From positions 38,715 through 102,714 of the forward strand of contig JADZAP010000025.1 in the NCBI GenBank assembly GCA_020852705.1: a stretch of 64,000 nucleotides of DNA. The letters run 5' to 3'. Below the pieces are notes generated by a model, which was given only the letters and a program-made list of their open reading frames with translations, did not search any database and was not told where the DNA came from. The position numbers and the translations under genes are program-made. This document shows positions 44,055 through 52,040 of this stretch, in pieces (position 1 is the stretch's first letter; every line of letters begins with the position of its first letter). This stretch comes from Ignavibacteria bacterium. GTDB taxonomy: Bacteria > Bacteroidota > Ignavibacteria > Tepidaquicellales > OLB5.

Positions 44055-44774
44055 ATGTTTAAAGGAAAAGTTGTAATTGTAACAGGCGGATCCAGAGGGA
44101 TCGGTAAATCAATTGCTGAAAGTTTTGCCTCTAATGGTGCAAAAGTAACAGTTACTTATAAAAATTCAATTATTAGCGATTCTTTTGATGCAATTGGAAT
44201 AAAATATGCACAGTGTGATGCTGCTGATACCGCTGCAGTGCAGGTTTTTACAGATAGCGTTATTAAAGAGCATGGTAGAGTTGATATTCTTGTAAATAAT
44301 GCCGGTATGACAAAAGACGGATTGCTTATGAGAATGAGCGAAGCAGATTGGGATAATGTTATGAATACAAACACCAAAGGTGTATTTAATTTTACTAAAG
44401 CTGTTTCCCGTCAAATGATCTCTCAAAAAGAAGGGAAGATTGTTAATATTAGCTCTGTTGTTGGAATTACAGGTAATGCAGGACAGGCAAATTATGCTGC
44501 TTCTAAAGCTGCCGTTATTGGTTTTACCAAATCAATTGCTAAAGAGCTTGCTTCTAGAAACATAAACGTTAACTGTATTGCACCCGGTTACATTGATACA
44601 GATATGACTAACAAACTTAATGATACAGTTAAACAGGGCATCCTGAATACAATTCCAATGAAACGTATTGGAGAAGGCAAAGATATTGCTGAAGCTGTAA
44701 TGTTTCTTTGTTCTGATAATGCTGCTTATATTACAGGTCAAATCCTATGTGTTGATGGCGGAATGGTTATGTAA
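44055..44774 (+). CDS. fabG: 3-oxoacyl-[acyl-carrier-protein] reductase FabG
   Basis: NADPH-dependent SDR that reduces 3-oxoacyl-ACP. The 239 residues hold the cofactor motif TGGSRGIGKS (10-19), NNAG (81-84) and catalytic Ser134, Tyr147 and Lys151 (YAASK), then IAPGYIDTDM and the C-terminal TGQILCVDGGMVM. The gene is eleven bases downstream of fabD and clearly cotranscribed. Its TAA stop directly abuts the stop of the convergent DUF309 gene. Confidence 0.95.
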   Translation: MFKGKVVIVTGGSRGIGKSIAESFASNGAKVTVTYKNSIISDSFDAIGIKYAQCDAADTAAVQVFTDSVIKEHGRVDILVNNAGMTKDGLLMRMSEADWDNVMNTNTKGVFNFTKAVSRQMISQKEGKIVNISSVVGITGNAGQANYAASKAAVIGFTKSIAKELASRNINVNCIAPGYIDTDMTNKLNDTVKQGILNTIPMKRIGEGKDIAEAVMFLCSDNAAYITGQILCVDGGMVM

Positions 44775-45125
44775 TTAAGTAATATTTATTTTAGGGTATT
44801 TTTTAGGAAAAACTTTTTTGTTTAACCTTTTTTTAAGACTTAAAATTTGCTTTATGACTTTTGGCACATCTATTCCATTAACAAAATTATTATAATCTTT
44901 AAGCCGCTCTATAGCTTTTTCCAGTTGCAGTAAAGTTCCTCTGATATTTTTTTTATTTAAATGATAAAGTGCCGTTGCAAAGTGCAGTAATCCCCTGTAA
45001 AGGTCTTTTGTGTTATCATGTACATCAAACCAAATATCTTCCAGTATCTCATGGCACTCAAAATACTCCTGTTTATTAAACTTATTAATAGCAGAAATTA
45101 ATCTTGAACGGTTGTATGCACTCAA
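44775..45125 (-). CDS. DUF309 family protein
   Basis: A 116-residue helical protein of the DUF309 family, recognised by FNKQEYFECHEILEDIWFD followed by LYRGLLHFATALYHLNKKNIRGTLLQLEKAIERL. The HE pair may bind a metal, and the function is unknown. It overlaps no other gene, but its stop codon touches that of fabG. The Lys-rich C-terminus is not conserved in the family as far as I can tell. The DoxX gene lies 15 bases upstream and may be cotranscribed. Confidence 0.82.
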   Translation of the reverse strand: MSAYNRSRLISAINKFNKQEYFECHEILEDIWFDVHDNTKDLYRGLLHFATALYHLNKKNIRGTLLQLEKAIERLKDYNNFVNGIDVPKVIKQILSLKKRLNKKVFPKKYPKINIT

Positions 45126-45140
45126 ACCATTAATTGATAA

Positions 45141-45743
45141 TTAATTATCGGTCTTTTCATCTTTTACTTCCTTTTCATCTTTAACTTCCTTTTCATCTTT
45201 TGCCTCTTCTTTATCGTTTACCCCCATCTCTTCTTTTACTTCAATCGCTTCATTTACCTGTGGTGCTTCTTCGGTAATAACTTCAGCTGTTACAACATTA
45301 GTTTCTTTGGGAAGTATTGGTCCTTTTTTCTTTTTACGGTCAAGCAATGCATCAAAACTGATAATTCCCGCTCCCGCAAATAGTGTGGTTAAAAAACAAA
45401 TAAGGAAAAGTAGATCTTTGTTAAACGGAATTCCTTCTGTCGGAAAAAGTCCGCGTGATGCTATTTTTACTAAAGATATAAAGGCAAGTGAAAAACTTGT
45501 TACAGGAGTAAAAAATCCCATGATATACAAAGCACCAAATATTATCAGCAAAAATGGTGTAATAAACCCAAATATAAATGCGGTGTTTTCACTAAAAAAA
45601 TTAAATGCTTTAACTTTATTAATATAATCCTGAATATTACTTGCCTGCATAATTCCCAATGAAAGAGTGTATGTACCTGCTGTTAATCTGATTAAAAGTA
45701 ATCCAATTGAGGGTCTTCCGTGTGCTTTAAAAAATAAACTCAT
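45141..45743 (-). CDS. DoxX family membrane protein with acidic repeat tail
   Basis: A 200-residue protein. The first 135 residues form four transmembrane helices in the DoxX/DUF417-like pattern (LLLIRLTAGTYTLSLGIMQ, GFITPFLLIIFGALYIMGFFTPV, FLTTLFAGAGIISFDALL). The tail from about 150 is rich in Glu, Lys and Asp and ends in KDEKEV repeats. The DNA of this tail holds three 18-base tandem copies (45,154-45,207). DoxX proteins are linked to oxidative-stress or thiosulfate metabolism, but this one has no specific clue. Confidence 0.8.
   Translation of the reverse strand: MSLFFKAHGRPSIGLLLIRLTAGTYTLSLGIMQASNIQDYINKVKAFNFFSENTAFIFGFITPFLLIIFGALYIMGFFTPVTSFSLAFISLVKIASRGLFPTEGIPFNKDLLFLICFLTTLFAGAGIISFDALLDRKKKKGPILPKETNVVTAEVITEEAPQVNEAIEVKEEMGVNDKEEAKDEKEVKDEKEVKDEKTDN
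45154..45207. repeat. 18-base tandem repeat coding the DoxX KDEKEV tail
   Basis: Three imperfect copies of TTTTCATCTTTNACTTCC, in frame on the minus strand. Copy-number change would alter the tail by six residues without a frameshift. Confidence 0.75.
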
Positions 45744-45932
45744 AGCTGTTTATATTAGTTTTATTGATTAAAATCCTGAATTTGATTTTGCAATTTTAAG
45801 TATTTTAAGCAGAATTATATTTATTATAAAGTCTATTTTAAGTTCTAAAAATTCAAAATTTACACCTGTAATTTTAGAATATAATAGTTAACACTATTTT
45901 ATGCAATAAAATTAATAGGATAATACCATTCC

Positions 45933-45963
45933 TTGAAATATATTTCAAAAAATGCTATTATTG
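45933..45963 (+). promoter_or_regulatory. Putative promoter of tRNA-Gly
   Basis: TTG (45,933-45,935), 20 bases, then TATTATTG (45,956-45,963), one base off TAnnTTTG. It ends 12 bases before the tRNA. The TTG begins a perfect 16-base palindrome (TTGAAATA / TATTTCAA). Confidence 0.4.
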
Positions 45964-45975
45964 CAGTTATTATAA

Positions 45976-46048
45976 GCGGGAATAGCTCAGTTGGTAGAGC
46001 GCAACCTTGCCAAGGTTGAAGTCGCGAGTTCGAGTCTCGTTTCCCGCT
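45976..46048 (+). tRNA. tRNA-Gly (anticodon GCC)
   Basis: Full cloverleaf of 73 bases. The acceptor stem is GCGGGAA/TTCCCGC, with a D-arm around AGTTGGTAGA, anticodon arm CAACC-TTGCCAA-GGTTG and T-arm with TTCGAGT. The discriminator is T and no CCA is encoded. It is followed by a tRNA-Cys 71 bases later. Confidence 0.95.
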
Positions 46049-46119
46049 CAGGTTTAAAGCCTTGAATAATATTTTAGGGCTTTTTTAGCTATTAAAATAT
46101 TGTTTTTTGCAGTAAATAC

Positions 46120-46193
46120 GGCGACGTACCCAAGTGGCTTAAGGGGAAAGTCTGCAAAACTTTTATTCATCGGTTCGAATCCGATCGTCGCCT
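46120..46193 (+). tRNA. tRNA-Cys (anticodon GCA)
   Basis: Cloverleaf of 74 bases. The acceptor stem is GGCGACG/CGTCGCC, anticodon arm AAAGT-CTGCAAA-ACTTT, and T-arm ATCGG-TTCGAAT-CCGAT. The discriminator is T and no CCA is encoded. secG starts 31 bases after its end, so tRNA and secG may share a transcript. Confidence 0.95.
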
Positions 46194-46224
46194 CTTAATT
46201 AATTTAACATATTAAGGAATTAAA

Positions 46225-46644
46225 ATGATAAGTATTCTGATAATATTGCTTGTAATAGTAGCAATACTTTTAATGGGTGTAGTTCTAATACAGTCATCAA
46301 AAGGCGGCGGTTTAGCCGGTACTTTTGGCGGAGGCGGAGGCGGAGATGCTTCTATGGTCTTTGGTGTAAGAAGAACTGCAGACTTTTTAATTAAGTTAAC
46401 AAGCATACTTGCTGCAATTTTATTATTATTTTCTTTGGTTACAAACGTACTTATTAACAAAGGCGGCGGTACTAATGAAAGTATTATTCAGCAAAACTCA
46501 GGGCAGCAGAACTTTCCTCAGCCCAATGTTCCCGGCGAAATGCAGCAGCCGCAGCAACAACAGACTGATCCTAATCAACAACAGCCAAATAACCAGCAGC
46601 CAAATAACCAGCAGCAGCCAAACAATAATCAACCGCCTAAATAA
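46225..46644 (+). CDS. secG: Protein-export membrane protein SecG with Gln/Asn/Pro-rich tail
   Basis: SecG subunit of the SecYEG translocon. It has two transmembrane helices (about 3-20 and 55-75) and the conserved loop VLIQSSKGGGLAGTFGGGGGG in between. The remaining 60 residues of the 139 form a low-complexity tail of Gln, Asn and Pro (PNNQQPNNQQQPNNNQ) not seen in short SecG proteins. The ATG is preceded by AAGGA. The DUF5683 gene follows 37 bases later. Confidence 0.93.
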   Translation: MISILIILLVIVAILLMGVVLIQSSKGGGLAGTFGGGGGGDASMVFGVRRTADFLIKLTSILAAILLLFSLVTNVLINKGGGTNESIIQQNSGQQNFPQPNVPGEMQQPQQQQTDPNQQQPNNQQPNNQQQPNNNQPPK

Positions 46645-46681
46645 TATTGCGGTAATATTTTCTTAATCTTAAATTAGATTA

Positions 46682-47317
46682 ATGAATAAAAGTGTTATTT
46701 ATTTTTTTACAGGTACAGTTATTTTTATAATGACTGTGCCTTTTTTATTTTCACAAAACCATGCTTATCTAAAACTTAAAGAAAATAAACAGAACAATTA
46801 TTCCCGTTCTGTAAATTCATTTACATTGAATAACACGTCTGATACTATTAAGACAGATTCAAATTTTACTGCTAAAGAAAAAAAAGAAATTAAACTGAAT
46901 AAATTCAGGATGCGTAAATCTCCCTCTGTTGCAGTATTGTTAAGTGCTTTACTGCCCGGTGCAGGACAGTTTTATAATGAATCATACTGGAAAATACCTG
47001 TAATAGGCGGTTTGGTTGGATATTTTGGATATGAATACTTCAGAAATAATAATTTATATAAAGATTACCGTAATAGATATTCTTCATCTCAAAATGATTC
47101 TGTACCGGAAGGAGATCTTTCATTAAAAACTCTGCGTGAATTTTACCGTGACCAGCGTGATGATTTTGTATGGTATTTTCTTATTGTTTATGTTGTAAAT
47201 CTGGTTGATGCATACGTTGATGCACACTTATTTGATTTTGATGTGAGTGATGATAAGTTTACTAAATCTGGCATTAAAGGCAAAGAGTACCGCTTGAAGC
47301 TTAATTTAAAATTTTAA
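46682..47317 (+). CDS. DUF5683-family membrane protein
   Basis: A 211-residue protein with an N-terminal signal or anchor helix (6-24), a polar segment and then SPSVAVLLSALLPGAGQFYNESYWKIPVIGGLVGYFGYEYF, the hallmark of DUF5683. A second hydrophobic segment near FVWYFLIVYVVNLVDAYVDAHL follows. This family is common in Bacteroidota and Ignavibacteria and has no known function. It follows secG and is convergent with a secreted T9SS protein. Confidence 0.82.
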   Translation: MNKSVIYFFTGTVIFIMTVPFLFSQNHAYLKLKENKQNNYSRSVNSFTLNNTSDTIKTDSNFTAKEKKEIKLNKFRMRKSPSVAVLLSALLPGAGQFYNESYWKIPVIGGLVGYFGYEYFRNNNLYKDYRNRYSSSQNDSVPEGDLSLKTLREFYRDQRDDFVWYFLIVYVVNLVDAYVDAHLFDFDVSDDKFTKSGIKGKEYRLKLNLKF

Positions 47318-47349
47318 AAAAACCCCCTTTGAAATTTCAAAGAGGGTTT
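47316..47349. terminator. Bidirectional hairpin between two convergent genes
   Basis: Stem AACCC-CTTTGAAA / TTTCAAAG-GGGTT with one mismatch (arms 47,320-47,334 and 47,335-47,349). A run of seven A on the plus strand (47,316-47,322) gives a T-run for the minus-strand gene. It serves best as the terminator of the 49,207 to 47,432 gene. Confidence 0.75.
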
Positions 47350-47431
47350 AATTTATATTTAAGCATTAAGCTATTGTTTTAAAAATAATACTTACCTGCT
47401 TAAAAATAACCTGCAAAAAATAACTGCTTCT

Positions 47432-49207
47432 TTATTTTATAAGAACCATTTTCTTTGTATCTGTAAACTCACCTGCCGTTATCTTATAAAAATATATTCC
47501 GCTTGTTAAGCTTGCAGCATTAAAACTATAAGTATAATATCCTGCTTCAAAATTTTGCGAAATAATATTTGTTACTTGCTGTCCTATTGCATTATACACA
47601 ACAATAGAAACATAAGCACTTTTTGGTAATGCAAAATCTATCTTTGTTTCAGGATTAAACGGGTTAGGATAATTCTGCGATAAGCTGAATGTACCGGGAA
47701 TTTCGTTTCCATTGCTTGATATTCCTGTTGGTGATACATTTGAACCATCGTAGAATATTTTGTTTTGACCGGCACCAACAAACACAATACCTCCTCCATA
47801 AGCTCCAGCACTGATCTTGAATCCGGAAATATCAGGAGAAGTTGTTGTACTTGAATTAATATTAGCAGATACAACACTTCTGGATGTAGGAGGAAGTGTA
47901 AATGCAGAGCAATAAATTACTGTATCAGCACTTGAACCTTTAGATACATAAGAAATTCTGTAGGCACCCTGCTGTTCATTGCAATCAATTTTGCCGCGGT
48001 CACAATCGTTTGAATAATTAGCTATAGAGCCTAAATGTGTCCAGTAAGCACCAGATTCAGGTGTGTAATTAAAATTAACTTTTTTAACTCCGCCGGTGGT
48101 TTGTGTCCATATACATGCCATTTCATTTGTTTGTCTGTTTACAGCAATTTCCGGATCAACTTCTGGATCTGCTGATGCCTGAACGTTATACTGTGTCCAT
48201 CCTGTTGACGTTCCAAAATTTCCAAGTGAAATTCTGTTAAGTCTTAAATTTGGGTTTGAAGGTGTCAAATCATTACAATATACAACATAAATTGAATCGT
48301 ATGAATTGTGTCTGTAATCAATATCCAGATTAAAATCGTTAAATGAATTTCTAACAGTATCTTGAGCCCATGAGATTCCATTGTCCATTGATAATGCAGC
48401 CCTTAATCCTGTACCAACACCGGTACCTGAATTAACAAACTGGTAAGCAACATACCAATAATTTAAAGAGTAAGACCAGTAATAGCTATCACAAACTATA
48501 GATGGATTAATATGACCAAATCCTGAGGGAGTTGAAAGTATCTGCGTTGCTTTAAATCCCCCTCCGTTTGCATCAATTACCATCCAATATAGTTGACCAT
48601 CATACGATGAACTTGAAGATGTTCTTACTACGGCAAATCCAAGTTTAAATGTGTTAGATGAGTCTGCAATAAAGAAATCAAACGAATGCCATTTATTTGT
48701 ACCTCCTGGAGTAACATTTAAAATGTAAGCCCAGGATACTCCCTGATCAGTTGATTTCATTACCCTTAGTGTATCTCTGTTTTGTGAAATATATGCTGCA
48801 TATTTATTTCCAAGTGAATCAACTTCTAAATCAAGACCTGCTTGTGTATTATTTGCAGGTGGTAAATATGCAGGAGAATTTACAACAAGATAATCACCTG
48901 AACCCCAGTCTCCGGTAAATGGTGGCTGCATGTTATTTTCCATAACAGCTGTTGGAAAATTTTGAGCATTTGTTGTACCGGAAAATTTTTGCGGGAATTC
49001 ATTTTTTAAACGGTCTCTTAGCATATTAAAAAGCTGAATGTTTCCGCTTTTACGTGCTACAAGAGTTTGCCTCCATAATTTTGCAAAATCTGAATTATCC
49101 TCTATATATCTCTGTTGAGGATTGCTTTCATCATATATATTGGTTGATTGAGAAAATGCCGGTGAAACACCTAAAATGAAAATTAATATAAAAAATAATG
49201 ACTTCAT
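47432..49207 (-). CDS. Secreted T9SS cargo with BNR-like repeats
   Basis: A 591-residue exported protein. It has a signal peptide (KSLFFILIFILGVSPAFS) and several sialidase/BNR-like Asp-box motifs (STDQGVSWAY, SMDNGISWAQD) that suggest a beta-propeller. The C-terminal T9SS sorting domain (about 510-591) begins SLSQNYPNPFNPETKIDFAL and ends FTDTKKMVLIK. The start has a GGAG-type ribosome binding site. The catalytic Arg/Glu residues of real sialidases are not apparent, so an enzyme role is doubtful. It should be transported by type IX secretion to the surface. Confidence 0.88.
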   Translation of the reverse strand: MKSLFFILIFILGVSPAFSQSTNIYDESNPQQRYIEDNSDFAKLWRQTLVARKSGNIQLFNMLRDRLKNEFPQKFSGTTNAQNFPTAVMENNMQPPFTGDWGSGDYLVVNSPAYLPPANNTQAGLDLEVDSLGNKYAAYISQNRDTLRVMKSTDQGVSWAYILNVTPGGTNKWHSFDFFIADSSNTFKLGFAVVRTSSSSSYDGQLYWMVIDANGGGFKATQILSTPSGFGHINPSIVCDSYYWSYSLNYWYVAYQFVNSGTGVGTGLRAALSMDNGISWAQDTVRNSFNDFNLDIDYRHNSYDSIYVVYCNDLTPSNPNLRLNRISLGNFGTSTGWTQYNVQASADPEVDPEIAVNRQTNEMACIWTQTTGGVKKVNFNYTPESGAYWTHLGSIANYSNDCDRGKIDCNEQQGAYRISYVSKGSSADTVIYCSAFTLPPTSRSVVSANINSSTTTSPDISGFKISAGAYGGGIVFVGAGQNKIFYDGSNVSPTGISSNGNEIPGTFSLSQNYPNPFNPETKIDFALPKSAYVSIVVYNAIGQQVTNIISQNFEAGYYTYSFNAASLTSGIYFYKITAGEFTDTKKMVLIK

Positions 49208-49344
49208 TAAATCTCCTTTCGTTAATTTATATTGTTCAATATCTTAATACTTTAACTAATTATCAATTCAATAAATTAATTTGTTTTTTAGGTTTATTAT
49301 ATACTGGAGTTGTTAAGGGATTTAACCATTGAAAATTTATTACA

Positions 49345-49375
49345 TTGAGTAAATGAGTTTTATTACTTATTTTTG
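49345..49375 (+). promoter_or_regulatory. Putative promoter of lpdA
   Basis: TTG (49,345-49,347), 20 bases, then TATTTTTG (49,368-49,375), an exact match to TAnnTTTG. It lies about 60 bases before the lpdA start. Its spacing is the same as in the tRNA-Gly candidate. Confidence 0.5.
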
Positions 49376-49434
49376 TACATTCACAAAAAAATGTAAGTAT
49401 TTATATAATTTTTCCACAGGAAACAGGAAATTAA

Positions 49435-50859
49435 ATGGCAAAAAATGAATTTGATGTTGTTGTACTTGGCGGCGGTGTTGGCGGTTATTCAGCTGCCATT
49501 CGTGCATCACAGCTTGGATTAAAAACTGCATTGATTGAAACTGCAAGATTAGGCGGAATTTGCCTTAATTGGGGATGTATCCCTTCAAAAGCTTTGTTAA
49601 AAGCTGCCGAAATTATGCATTTAATGAAAAAATCAAAAGAATTTGGTATTTCAACTACAGGTGTTGATTTTGATTTTGCTGCAGTTGTTAAAAGATCCCG
49701 GGATATTGCTGATAAGTCAGAAAAAGGTGTGCAGTATCTTATGAAAAAAAATAAAATCAATTTAATTTCAGGTTACGGAAAACTTAAAAAATCAGCTAAC
49801 GAAACTTTGATTGAAGTATTTAACGGTGATAAAATTACCGAAGAAATTACAGCTAAACATACAATAGTTGCTACCGGTTCACGTGCCCGCTCTTTTCCCG
49901 GAATGAATGTTGACGGAAAAAAAGTTCTTTCATTTATGGAAGGTATCATCCTTGATAAAGCACCCGAAAGTGTAACTATAATTGGTGCCGGTGCTATTGG
50001 TATGGAATTTGCTTATTTCTGGAATGCTTTTGGTGCTAAAGTTACTGTTGTCGAAATGCTTGAGCAGCCGCTTCCACTGGAAGATAAAGAAATGAGTGAT
50101 GTTGTTGGAAGAGAATACAGAAAAATGGGAATCAATATAATGACATCAACTAAGGTTGAAAATATCACAGTCGAAAAAACTGCTCCAAATAGTAAAACTG
50201 AAAAAGTAATTACAAAAGTAAGCGGAAAAAATAATGCTGAAATTGAATCGGATATTGCTTTGGTAGCTGTTGGTTTTGCAGGAAATGTTGAAGGTTTTGG
50301 ACTTGAAGAGTTAGGCGTTCAGCTTGAAAAAGGATTTATAAAAGTAGATTCAGATTATAAAACTAATGTTAAAGGTATTTATGCAATAGGTGATGTAAAC
50401 GGTCCGCCTTGGCTTGCTCATGTTGCTGCCGCTGAAGGTATTAACTGTGCTGAAAAAATTGCAGGACACAGTGTGCCTGATGTTGACTATAACTGCATTC
50501 CTGCAGTTACTTTCTGTCAGCCGCAGGTTGCTTCTGTTGGTATGACAGAAAAAAAAGCTAAAGAGCTTGGTTACGATGTAAAAGTAGGGAAATTCCCATT
50601 TAGCGCAAGCGGAAAAGCAAGAGCTGTTGGAGAAACCGCCGGTTTAGTAAAACTTATTTTTGATGCAAAATATGGTGAGTTGCTTGGCGCGCATATCTGC
50701 GGAAATGAAGCAAGCGAACTGATTGCTGAAATAACTCTGGGCAAATCTCTAGAAGCTACCTATGAGCAAATTGTTCGTACTGTACACGCTCATCCAACAC
50801 TTGCAGAAGCTATTATGGAAGCTGCTGCTGATGCTTACGGTGAAGCAATTAACATATAA
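49435..50859 (+). CDS. lpdA: Dihydrolipoyl dehydrogenase
   Basis: FAD-dependent E3 subunit of 2-oxoacid dehydrogenase or glycine-cleavage complexes. The 474 residues include the FAD motif GGGVGGYSAAIRA, the redox-active disulfide Cys43-Cys48 in GGICLNWGCIPSKALL, the NAD motif VTIIGAGAIGMEFA and the catalytic pair His453-Glu458 in HAHPTLAE. No E1 or E2 subunits are adjacent. A peroxiredoxin follows 101 bases later and could use electrons from lipoyl partners, but this is speculation. Confidence 0.96.
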   Translation: MAKNEFDVVVLGGGVGGYSAAIRASQLGLKTALIETARLGGICLNWGCIPSKALLKAAEIMHLMKKSKEFGISTTGVDFDFAAVVKRSRDIADKSEKGVQYLMKKNKINLISGYGKLKKSANETLIEVFNGDKITEEITAKHTIVATGSRARSFPGMNVDGKKVLSFMEGIILDKAPESVTIIGAGAIGMEFAYFWNAFGAKVTVVEMLEQPLPLEDKEMSDVVGREYRKMGINIMTSTKVENITVEKTAPNSKTEKVITKVSGKNNAEIESDIALVAVGFAGNVEGFGLEELGVQLEKGFIKVDSDYKTNVKGIYAIGDVNGPPWLAHVAAAEGINCAEKIAGHSVPDVDYNCIPAVTFCQPQVASVGMTEKKAKELGYDVKVGKFPFSASGKARAVGETAGLVKLIFDAKYGELLGAHICGNEASELIAEITLGKSLEATYEQIVRTVHAHPTLAEAIMEAAADAYGEAINI

Positions 50860-50960
50860 AATAAAATTTACAAATTAAAATTTACAGTTTTAATATATAT
50901 TAAAAATTAATTATCACGAAGTATTGTATAACTATACTTTGTTTTGAAAAGAGGATTAAA

Positions 50961-51440
50961 ATGGCTTTAAAAGTTGGAGCTAATGCTCCTGAATTTACAC
51001 TTCCATCATTCACACCATCAGCTGAGCTTTCTCAGATTTCTTTAAAAGATTACAAAGGAAAAAATGTTGTTCTTCTGTTTTTCCCCCAGGCATTTACCGG
51101 TGTTTGCACAACCGAAATGTGTACAATGAATGATAACTTTAGCGCTTATCAGGGAATGAATGCAGAAGTTTTGGGAATTAGTGTTGACGGAACTTTTGTG
51201 CAAAAAGCTTTTGCTGAAAAAAACGGAATTAAAATTCCGCTGCTGAGCGATTTTAACAGAGTAGCTATCAGAAAATATGATGTTGTTCAGCCTGAATTTG
51301 CCCACGGACAAAAAGAAACTGCTCAAAGAGCTGTTTATCTTATAGATAAAGATGGCGTAATTAAATATGTTGAAGTTACAGAAAACCCGGGTGTTCAGGT
51401 TAACTTTGAAGCACTTAAAAATGCTGCAGCAGCTTTATAA
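50961..51440 (+). CDS. Peroxiredoxin (AhpE-like)
   Basis: A 159-residue thioredoxin-fold peroxidase. The peroxidatic Cys49 lies in FTGVCTTEMC, with Cys54 close by, and the block LLFFPQAFTG is typical of the AhpE/1-Cys-like group. It should reduce peroxides in the cytoplasm. A Bcp-type peroxiredoxin follows 59 bases downstream on the same strand. Confidence 0.9.
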   Translation: MALKVGANAPEFTLPSFTPSAELSQISLKDYKGKNVVLLFFPQAFTGVCTTEMCTMNDNFSAYQGMNAEVLGISVDGTFVQKAFAEKNGIKIPLLSDFNRVAIRKYDVVQPEFAHGQKETAQRAVYLIDKDGVIKYVEVTENPGVQVNFEALKNAAAAL

Positions 51441-51499
51441 TAATTGTTAAATTTTTTAAATTTTCAAAAGAGTTCACGCTCCTTTTTCAATATTAAAAA

Positions 51500-51952
51500 A
51501 TGTTAAAAATTGGTGATAAAGCACCTGATTTCAGTCTGATTGCTGATAATGGTGAGCTAATTTCATTGAAAGATTTCAGGGGAAGAAAAGTTATTCTGTA
51601 CTTTTACCCCAAAGATATGACCAGCGGATGTACACAGGAGGCGTGTGATTTCAGGGATAATATTAAAAAATTTGACAGGAAAAATACTGTGGTTATTGGT
51701 GTTTCACCTGATGATACAAAAAGCCACCTGAAATTTAAAGATAAATATGATCTTCCGTTTACTCTTCTTAGTGATTTATCAAAAAAAATGTTGAACAATT
51801 ATGGTGTATGGATGGAAAAAAGTATGTACGGCAGAAAATATATGGGTGTTGTAAGAACTACCTTTGTAATAAATGAAAAGGGTAAAATTGAAAAGATATA
51901 TGATAAGGTTAAAGTGCAGGGACATATAAATGAAATATTAAATGATATTTAA
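51500..51952 (+). CDS. bcp: Thioredoxin-dependent thiol peroxidase (Bcp/PrxQ)
   Basis: A 150-residue peroxiredoxin of the Bcp/PrxQ type. It has FYPKDMTSGCTQEACDFRD with peroxidatic Cys44 and resolving Cys49, exactly the five-residue spacing of PrxQ. Further on is the RTTFVINEKGKI segment. It is a paralogous neighbour of the AhpE-like gene. Two different peroxidases side by side fit an oxygen-exposed organism with KMO and a dioxygenase. Confidence 0.93.
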   Translation: MLKIGDKAPDFSLIADNGELISLKDFRGRKVILYFYPKDMTSGCTQEACDFRDNIKKFDRKNTVVIGVSPDDTKSHLKFKDKYDLPFTLLSDLSKKMLNNYGVWMEKSMYGRKYMGVVRTTFVINEKGKIEKIYDKVKVQGHINEILNDI

Positions 51953-52040
51953 TATGAACAAAGAATTTATATTTTCACTTGAATTGATATTTTTATTGCG
52001 GTGATATTTTTTAAATCTAAAATCTTCAAAATATTAAATT

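Noticed and set aside
47432..49207. Calling the BNR-repeat protein a sialidase
   Set aside because: Asp-box repeats alone do not show sialidase activity, and the catalytic Arg triad and Tyr/Glu pair were not identified.
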